Shown here: positions 56,645-64,000 of the stretch, one piece after another
Numbering within the stretch: the first letter of the stretch is position 1
Layout: each line of letters begins with the position of its first letter
Source: Ctena decussata
Taxonomy: Eukaryota; Mollusca; Bivalvia; Lucinida; Lucinidae
NCBI GenBank assembly: GCA_963989385.1
Contig: OZ022507.1
Span: 58,167,400-58,231,399, forward strand
Length of the DNA: 64,000 nucleotides
Direction of reading: 5' to 3'
The notes under the pieces: model-generated
Databases searched by the model: none
The model's input: only the letters and a program-made list of their open reading frames with translations
Told to the model about the DNA's origin: nothing
Made by a program: the position numbers and the translations under genes

Positions 56645-56830
56645 GCTGTTATTGGGGAGCTGAATGACCATCTGTTTGGGAAAGAGCTGCTCATTTGGTT
56701 TACTGTGCGTGTCTTTCGTAAACTTGTGTCACTTTCTGTGTGTATGTGCTTCTTTCCCTATTGGCCTTGAGAGCGGAATGTGGGATTTGATTGTATGAAT
56801 TCCTGATCCTTGCCCATCTTTTTACTTCTA
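56645..56830. repeat. Interspersed repeat R, rear half
   Basis: GCTGAATGACCATCTGTTTG, GGAAAGAGCTGCTCATTTGG.. and CCTTGCCCATCTTTTTACTT align with 23090-23256 (GCTGAGTGGCCACCTTTTGG, GAACAAGCTGCTCACTCGGT, CTTTGCATACTTTTTACTTT). Completes the copy begun at 51640. Confidence 0.65.
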
Positions 56831-57696
56831 TTTGAATGTCTAAGATATGATGCAATAAGACACGAGATGATAATCGATGTGTCAGACTTCTGCACTGCTA
56901 CTATAAATGGCCTTCTATTTGCAGACGCATCTCCTTCTGTTGATAGCAAAAGTCACATTTTCTATACAGTCCAAAAATTTATACTGAAAGGTATAATTTG
57001 AAGTGACGGACGGTTTTCAAAATAATACATCACTTGTTTAATAAAACGCCACCTTCTGATTAATTCGGTGACAATGATATTCTTGATCTTGTTGGGTTTG
57101 CTTACCTTTTCTATTCCGTTTTTCTTACAAGAATATTACCCTAGGCATAAATAGCTATTCATTCCTCGTCAGTGGAACTTTTTTTCCTCTGTTTTTTTTA
57201 TTCTTGTCTTCCTTTCTCTCTTTCTTTTCCTTTCTGTATGCACTTTTTATTAAATGAATACAAACATATGTCAATTAAAATGTATAACTATGTTACCCTT
57301 GGTTCGAATCACATTTAGTTTATTGTAAATTAGTAGTTGACAATGCGATACAGATTCACAAAAGTCTATGACTTCATTCTGAGTCCCATTTGTATAACGT
57401 AATACATGTAACCATGTACTGATATTTTTGTACATTTTGATTGTTTATACAAATAAAATATTGTATAAACTAAAATAAATATAACCTGGTATCAGCGTCT
57501 GTGTAATATTGTTGATAGAACATTTTTCATTGTTGTGTGCCCATGGGAAATACTACAAGCTTATTGTGAATGGGTCCACATCATGTTGTTCCGCAAAATT
57601 ATAAAGGGGAACACTTTTTATGACTTCCTGATAGCTTCCCTGGATGTATAAACCTTTCCAATATGGATCTTTTACTTGAGGAAACGTTTCTCCGCG
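56831..57696. other. No gene; possible LINE 3' tail
   Basis: T-rich sequence. 57400-57475 ends ATTTTTGTACATTTTGATTG then TTTATACAAATAAAATATTG, which looks like a retrotransposon 3' end, but no coding remains support it. Confidence 0.4.
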
Positions 57697-57966
57697 GTTG
57701 TTGTTGTGTTATTGTTTAACGTCCACGGTAAACAGATATGGTCATGTCGGGACGGTCAGTTAACCAAACCACACTATTCCTGGGCAGGCTTAGACCTCCT
57801 AAGCGGGTAACCAGTACTAAGTGCACTTACTTTCACCAGTAACTGACAACTGCCCTTCTTGAATCAGCGGAAGGAGAAATGAAAGTAAGTGGCCGGACCG
57901 GGTTTCGAACCCAGGACCTCTGGCTTATAAGTCAGACGCCCTACCGACTGCGCTACGCGGCCCGGC
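57697..57966 (-). mobile_element. tRNA-derived SINE, same family as 41835-42108
   Basis: Minus-strand head GCCGGGCCGCGTAGCGCAGT, box B GGTTCGAAACC, then the same body landmarks (CCGCTGATTCAAGAAGGGCA, CTTAGGAGGTCTAAGCCTGC, GACCGTCCCGACATGACC). Some substitutions; the tail is GTTGTT/AACAAC-like instead of (CCAA)n. Confidence 0.88.
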
Positions 57967-58725
57967 GTGGGGTGCAAATTCTTTTCTTCAAAGGTTGATA
58001 CCTGCACCACTTGCATTAATTCCGTTAAAATATTTTATTTTCTTTTTTTTCTGTGTAGTTTCTTTATATTTTTATTTAAGTTTTATTTTTCTTATTCGTT
58101 TCTGTAGAGAAAATCGAATGTCTTCGTTGAAAATCATCTTGTTTATTTACTTTTTACTTATCTGGAATTCCTGGTTTAGATACTATTTTGCCACATGTCC
58201 GCAAGTGAAGTTGTCCTCTGAAGTTATCTGGAAAGGGATTTTTGCTCTGGTCGTCAGCTCTCATAAAAGTTTCGACAAGGTGCATGGATAACAGTTTCCC
58301 AAAATGCAATAACGTCAGTTGTTGGCGGGAAATCGAAAATAGGCTAACCGGTTAGCGAGCAAAGTTGTGGAGGGAATCCCTCACAAAACCACTTTTTTCT
58401 AATATCTTTTTATATTTATACTGTTCGGTAAGATTATAATGCATACAAATGTCAAGGCACCAACTTTTAAAGAAATGAGATGAAAAGCAAAAATAATAAT
58501 GAAATAGTTGCTTCCTCTCGGACTGTACCAGTTCATAATAATTTAAGATAACGAAAATGTGGCGTTTCTTTTTCATACAACTATACATCTGTCGCTTCAT
58601 ATTAAAAGTTTACCCCGAGTAAACCATTAGGAATAAAGTGAATTGGACGTGTAGCCTTTGATGAAACAATTACAACATGAATATTTATAAGCCACATAGC
58701 GATAATGCTTCTGCTCAGAGGCATA
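57967..58725. other. No gene recognised
   Basis: A 98-codon frame at 57995-58291 is Phe/Leu-rich because the DNA is T-rich; it has one hydrophobic stretch and no known domain, so I do not call it. Confidence 0.5.
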
Positions 58726-58926
58726 CAACCGCGACATGACAAAACCAACAAAGTGGCATGTGTGCCAAGCGAAGACTCAGATAAGCCTAGGCAGCCGCTC
58801 AATCTGAACAGAGTATTTTATATATACGCTTAAACGGTAGCTAAAGTTCTTGGCTACCTCCATGACTGATTTGAGTCTTCGCTAGGCGCACATGCAACTT
58901 TGTTGGTTTTATCGTGTCGCGGCTCA
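58726..58926. mobile_element. MITE family 1, third copy
   Basis: Left CAACCGCGACATGACAAAAC, right (read inward) TGAGCCGCGACACGATAAAA, with internal GCGAAGACTCAGATAAGCCT. More diverged than the copy at 12657-12894. Confidence 0.75.
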
Positions 58927-60743
58927 TTTATGTTAGCCCATTGTTGTATAGATAATCGAGGCCTACTCTTTCCAGCTCAATGATTGTCCTGGTGAACAGT
59001 GCATATTCTGGCCAGTCTGTGCTGGATTCTCTCAAGCAGACTAAAGCATGTGCTTTAAGACAGACTTTCTACCACACGACTCATATAAACAGTTGCTGAT
59101 AGGCCTACCCACGTCGTTGAGAGGAGCCAAAACCTAGTAAAGAAAATAGTCACGTTTAAGTTATTTAACACTTTAACCACCAGAGACAAGAAAAGCTGAC
59201 TTGGCAAACAGCGCAGATCTTGATGATAATAAGCCGCCTCATCTAGCTCTAAACTGTTTGCCTTCTTGTCTTTGAGTTCTCAATATGTCATAGTTGGACG
59301 AAACAGTTTTTTTTTATTATTTTGCGGACGTAAAGGTTTTCGTCTGCCTTTTGGCGCTTAAAAATTAATCTTTTCTGAGATTATTCCCAGAGAGCACACA
59401 TTGTTAAAAAACAGATTTGATGGAATATTAATTTGATCAATATCAGAAATAAATCTAAGTCGCACCGGTGCTGGTTGCATAGCACTGGTGTAGGCTCTAT
59501 TAAGATAAGGCCTGACAGGTCATTCCCGCTTTCCTATCCCAGATCACATTACGTCGAAATGACGTTGAGCTGACATCGATACAACGTAATTACATAGCAT
59601 CGACGTCAACTAGACGTCGTTTCGACGCCATGTGACTGCTGGGATCTCTTTTGTTTTGGAACATTTCAAGTTCTAACCCAGTTTCCTTGACACTACTTTC
59701 ATGGAAAGTCGAGAACATTTAATTTTATGGATGTAATTGAAATCATAATTGATTTGTTTTAAATCTAGATTAATTTGATAAAGGGTTTTGGGCAAATTAG
59801 AAAATGGTAAAATAAGTATTGTTTGCTAAGCAAACTTTGTGCCATCATGGACCGTTACGACTTGGAAGACGTAACGCGAAAGATAAGAGTAAACAAGCAA
59901 CAAGCGTGTTTTAAAGCTTACAAAATCTGTTTACATGTACTTCAAAATAAAACAACAGTCAATGATTAATCAAAGAAATAGTAAATTACAGTACCTTGTT
60001 TCATCCTAAATGTCCTTCAGAATGTCTTAAACACAAGATCTTTAACAATTTCTGATCGCAGAAAATAATGTCAGTTTTATGAGCACAAATTTCCAATTCA
60101 AGGAGGAAAGTCACAAAGTAATCCAATTTATTTAAATTCCAGTTTTAACTTATTTAACAATTAGCTGGTGAAAATGAACAAAGATACCCCTTTCGCAATT
60201 TGTGTTTTTTATATGTTATTCAAGAACATATAGGAATTAACCAGAGATAGATTCTACAAGAAAGTTATCAGGTCTGACATAATTTTAAACCAGAAGATTC
60301 TAAATTTTTACATAAGAAGGTTTTACCATTTCATTCAGTACTAAAATTAGTTATTCTAGAAAATTGTCAAAATATCCTAAAGTTCTCTAAGTTTCCTGGA
60401 CCTTCTTCTACAACCATCTTTTGACAATTGGGGGTGGGGGCAAATTTTATTTATTTCCAGACAATTCTTTCTACTTCTGCAATATTTTACAGTTTCGCAA
60501 CTTTTCTAGAAAGTTCTAAAGTACAATGTCAAAAACTTGGTTATTTCAAATCTATAAAACATCTAAAACTTCCAAATCATGGTTAAAGTTAATATTTACA
60601 GCATTTAAATGCCATATTAATAGCATTTTCCCTGTTCGAAGAAAACTCTTTCGTCATATGACCAATCCTTATCAAACAAAATTGTGTTAAAAACCTATAT
60701 ACACCACAATACAGATCCAGACATCCTGCAGAAACAGCTAAAT
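58927..60743. other. No gene recognised
   Basis: Non-coding apart from the small MITE at 59536-59645. AT-rich; no frame with recognisable similarity. Confidence 0.55.
59536..59645. mobile_element. 110-bp palindromic MITE (ATCCCAG ends, ACGT-rich)
   Basis: Begins ATCCCAGATCACATTACGTC and ends GACGCCATGTGACTGCTGGGAT; the halves are imperfect mirror images with repeated TGACGT / CGACGT words. No target-site duplication clear. Confidence 0.65.
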
Positions 60744-61735
60744 TTAAGCTCTTGAAAGTGCATCTGAAATAATATTGTCTTTCCCTTTGATATGTCTGAT
60801 TCCTAGATTGTGCTTCTGCAACATGAGACTCCTCATGAGTAAACGTTGATTCTGGTTCTTCACTTTAGGAATGAAAGTCAGTGGATTGTGATCACTGAAG
60901 ACAATAATCGGTGTGGCTAAGTACATCTCAAATTGCTGAACAGCAAGGATGAGAGATAAACACATTTTCTCAATGGTAGAGTAATTTCTCTGATGTTTGT
61001 TAAACTTTTTAGAAAAGTAATGAACAGGGTGATCCACACCATTGTCATCTTCTTTAATCAAAACACAATCTGCACCGACATCTCTGGTATTAACTGCCAT
61101 CTTAAATGCTTTGTTGAAGTTTGGTGCTAAGAGAACTGGAGCACTTTTAAGTATGGCCTAAAGTCTATCAAAGGACCCTTGATAGTCTTCATTCCAAATA
61201 TATTTCTCTCCTTTTCTTAGTAAATTTGCCAAAAGGTTCTGCAATGACAGAGGAATTGCAATGACAGAGAAATTATTACAGAAGTTCCAATAAGATCCTG
61301 CCACAGCAAGGAAGCGCATCAGTTGTCTTGGCAAGTAGGTACAGGAAAATTTGAGACAGCCTCCATCTCAGCCTCCACAGGTTCCATCCTACGTTGACTT
61401 ACAACATGCCCTAGAAATTTCAAATTTACATGACAAAATTCACATTCTGCTAAGTCTTTGAAAGAATTCTCTGATAGTCTGTAGATGTCGTTCCCATTCA
61501 TCGTTGAAGATGATTGCATCGTCGATGTATGCTTTACAGCCATCCGGGGCAGATATCAAGCTATCTATCAATCGCTGAAACATTGCTAGAGTGTTTTTCA
61601 TTCCAAATGGCATAACCTTCTGGTGTAACAAATGCTGAAATCTCCGTAGCTCTGTTTGTCAACAGGATTTGCCAAAATCCTTTCAGAAGATCAAACTTAG
61701 TAACATATTTACCTTGTCCAATTTAATCACTACAG
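60744..61735 (-). pseudogene. Ty3/Gypsy-type retrotransposon fragment (RT to RNase H)
   Basis: Minus-strand debris in order: KFDLLKGFWQI and AFVTPEG (near 61700-61640); VMPFGMKNTLAMFQRLIDS and the RT box AYIDDAIIF (61440-61631); EFCHVNLKFLGHVVSQRRME (about 61400-61450); a connection region GEKYIWNEDYQGSFDRL, stop, AILKSAPVL (61130-61210); then an RNase H domain open at 60744-61100 with GADCVLIKE, VHYFSKKFNKHQRNYSTIEK, FSDHNPLTF and DNIISDALSRA. Several frame slips and a stop between domains. No gag, protease, integrase or LTRs found alongside, so it is an isolated pol remnant. Confidence 0.88.
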
Positions 61736-62488
61736 CCATAAGGCTCGGCAGCAGTGTTAATTGCGATTTTTTCAACAGAGCTACTTCTCTATTTTCTAGA
61801 CACAAACACTGTATTAAATAACTTGTTACTGAATGTCAGCAAGGAAGGTGATATTTTGATAAAAATTCGCCATATCTTCAAGACAGTCTCCATTGTGATT
61901 GTGGCCTTTCCTTTGTATCTTCATGTATGCTTATGCATGTTTTAAACTAATGAACAAATTAGGCAATGAAGTTTTACCCATTTGATCTATGTGACATAGA
62001 CATTTAACTGTCAGTATGTATAGACTTGCCTTTCACTTATTTCATGTTTCTTTTATAATGCTCACTTTAGTTCCTTAATCCCATAGTAGAAGTTGCCAAA
62101 ATGCTGAAAGGTAAAGTTGCTAATATGACTAGTATTGTAAGCCATTGCTTTTTTTCTTGACTCAGTCTAATTCAGCCTCACTTAAAATGTGAAATGAGAT
62201 TTATAATAGTTCTGTATCAGTTTAATTCATAAACGAAAGTCTCAAGGTTTTAAGATTACATAATTATATAGATTTAAACATTTTTAGGGGAATCTTGTGT
62301 AAATATGTAAGAACTTTCATTGTATATGAATTATCCAGTCTTAATTTTCTCTTCTTAGACGTAAATGCAGTAATTCTAATAAATTATATTCGCTGTTAAA
62401 TGATTATGCATACGCAGTTTTGTTGTATGCTAACACATAACTATAGACTGAAAGAAGCATCTTCTGTTGCTCTTTCAAGATACAATTC
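61736..62488. other. No gene recognised
   Basis: Non-coding. Upstream gypsy coding remnants could not be followed past about 61735. Confidence 0.5.
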
Positions 62489-62673
62489 CACACCGGGTAG
62501 CGGCAATCGAAAACGCTCGTACAATCGACGAAAGCAGATCAAAATACCGTTAGAAACAGCGTTTTCGATTGCAAACTGTCGTCAATATGCAATCAAAAAC
62601 GCTGTTTCTAACGGTTGTTAATTCGCGTTGATCGATTGTTAAGAGCGTTTTCGATTGCCGCCTACCCGGTGTG
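62489..62673. mobile_element. 185-bp MITE with near full-length inverted repeats and AATTC duplication
   Basis: Ends CACACCGGGTAGCGGCAATC and CACACCGGGTAGGCGGCAAT (right end read inward). Flanked by AATTC at 62484-62488 and 62674-62678. The arms continue with CGAAAACGCTC and ACCGTTAGAAACAGCG, and each carries an internal inverted copy of ATCGAAAACGCT, so it can fold into nested hairpins. Superfamily not identified. Confidence 0.85.
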
Positions 62674-62678
62674 AATTC

Positions 62679-63823
62679 GAGTCAGAACTTCCTGCAGCAT
62701 TTTAAATCAATGCCTGATCACAAGCTAAGTGAAATTATGATACTATTACGATACACCTCCCAAACCGAGCCCATACGAAATCGCTTTATAGGCTGTAAAA
62801 CCGTTCAATTCCACCATTGTACATGCACTTCTATTGTCTAATTTCAGTGAATATGCTCTACATTATCTTTCAAGATGTATAACGTCCCTGTCGCAGGATT
62901 TTATGGCTTTCTTATTGCCACTTTCTCTAAAACTGTATTCAGAACAACGTGCTCATTTTAATAATCGTTGAGCTAATGATATGATCAATTGTCATTACCG
63001 TAAATGTTCATAAAATTGCGACACCGAAAATGATTCACTGAATACTGTTCTAAAAAATTGAACAATTTGGGTTTTCAACGCATTAATGCATCTAAAAGAT
63101 GCAGATGGAATGGCAAATAGTGTAGATCCTGATCAGACTGCTCCAGGAGCAGTCTGATCCGGGTCTGCACGTTTCGCCAGATCTATCTGTCCCAATACTT
63201 AGAGTTTCTTAGATAAGTTGTACTTTGGTGTACAGCTTTATGTCTAAAACAGCTGGAGATGGCCAAAGCATTTCTAGAGAGAATGGTGTTTGACAGACAT
63301 TAAAATTAAGAGATGTCTCTGTGGATACTTCTTTCTTTTTTACTCAGTAAGATAAACTTCTCCCTTTCTCGCTATTTCATTGTAGTTGCAACTGCAAACT
63401 GTTTTGAAAGTCACAACCTGTACAAATGTCTCGAACGATAAAGTTGTTTTATTTTAGTCATTCATTTACTTATATATGTTTGTTGATGGAATGTTATGTA
63501 CGTATAGACTTGTAGACATCTCTATAAACCCATATCTTTTTCCAACATAGTATTCAGTCTCAGAAATTGGAATCTGTTCCAAAGGTGAATAAATAAATGT
63601 TTTAAACATTTTAATAGTCTTGACTTTACTTTTTATTTTTTCTGTATTTTTCATGAAGCCATTTTTTTACACAGTAAATATCGATTCCATCCAAGCAGAC
63701 ATAAAATGTTGAATCAATTTCGTCTTGATCAACGTTGTCGTCAGCGCAACCTTGCCTCTGTGCTGTTATGGTTGTTTCAGTGTTCAATGTGCATTGGTGC
63801 ATCTCCATATTTTTCGCCACTTT
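62679..63823. other. No gene recognised
   Basis: Non-coding apart from the hairpin at 63111-63180. Short frames at 63466-63862 have no recognisable domain. Confidence 0.5.
63111..63180. repeat. 70-bp hairpin
   Basis: TGGCAAATAGTGTAGATCCT..GATCAGACTGCTCC mirrored by GGAGCAGTCTGATCCGGGTC..TGCACGTTTCGCCA, with no loop. The GATCAGACTG word also occurs in MITE family 1, a possible distant link. Confidence 0.8.
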
Positions 63824-64000
63824 TATCATATGACGTCGCATATCAGAATGTAATAAAGCCATGCATTAAAAACAATAATCAGTCAGTGGATTAAATATGC
63901 AAATTACGTCGTAACATTATGCGCTGACGTCCATAAAACGTCGCTTTTTCTAATGGCAAAGTCGTGACGTTTTAGTGCAAAAGTTGATTATAAAATGCGA
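63824..64000. mobile_element. MITE family 2, second copy, cut by window end
   Basis: Starts TATCATATGACGTCGCATAT and follows 49682 to about 49505 in reverse complement (AATAAAGCCATGCATTAAAAAC, GTGGATTAAATATGCAAATT, ACGTCGTAAC). The outer end lies beyond the window. Confidence 0.75.

Noticed and set aside
57890..57966. Functional tRNA gene on the minus strand
   Set aside because: Same SINE family as 41835-42108, with mismatches in the anticodon stem and the same downstream body.
58602..58802. 66-codon minus-strand ORF
   Set aside because: Overlaps a MITE terminus and has no domain.

Overview
This is eukaryotic DNA: AT-rich, very gene-poor, packed with broken non-LTR retrotransposons, tRNA-derived SINEs, short inverted-repeat transposons and satellites, with no operons or ribosome-binding sites. 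A class-A neuropeptide receptor of the invertebrate FMRFamide/sex-peptide-receptor type, Tx1/L1-, CR1/L2- and RTE-like LINEs and mollusc-style tRNA SINEs together suggest a lophotrochozoan, most likely a bivalve mollusc. The species cannot be fixed from the sequence.

Layout. 1-9.6 kb: no gene; short palindromic repeats, a MITE fragment and two tandem-repeat fields (8.3-9.1 and 9.2-9.6 kb). 9.7-11.0 kb: the one convincing intact host gene, a single-exon 7TM receptor on the minus strand, inside a duplicated block (about 9.65-13.2 kb). 14.7-35.2 kb: a very large inverted repeat, arms 14715-20991 and 27436-35245. Its 6.4-kb spacer holds a truncated receptor copy and a coiled-coil/zinc-knuckle ORF between two matching 456-bp direct repeats. 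35.9-41.2 kb: RTE-like LINE debris, a satellite-bearing element, a SINE and degenerate 65-bp repeats. 41.2-46.9 kb: a decayed Tx1/L1-type LINE with a SINE in its coding region and a mariner-like element in its 3' part. 47.1-50.7 kb: second receptor duplicon, whose receptor is a pseudogene. 50.9-56.8 kb: a LINE fragment and a nearly intact 4.5-kb CR1-like LINE (two in-frame stops, no frameshift) that split an older repeat. 57-64 kb: SINE, MITEs, a decayed Ty3/Gypsy RT-RNase H fragment and palindromic elements.

History that can be read. The receptor duplicon exists three times on the same strand (A 9.7 kb, C 21.0 kb, B 47.1 kb); only A is intact. The left arm of the inverted repeat cuts through a LINE at one end and through the zinc-knuckle element at the other, while both features run on past the break points in the right arm, so the left arm looks like the derived, truncated copy. 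It abuts receptor copy C directly. A 1.8-kb PIF/Harbinger-like element lies only in the right arm and its empty site survives in the left arm, so it arrived after the duplication (or segregates between haplotypes, if the inverted repeat is an assembly artefact).

No cooperating set of host genes is visible. The window is a transposon-rich neuropeptide-receptor neighbourhood. Percent identities and clade names are by eye; no search or alignment was run.
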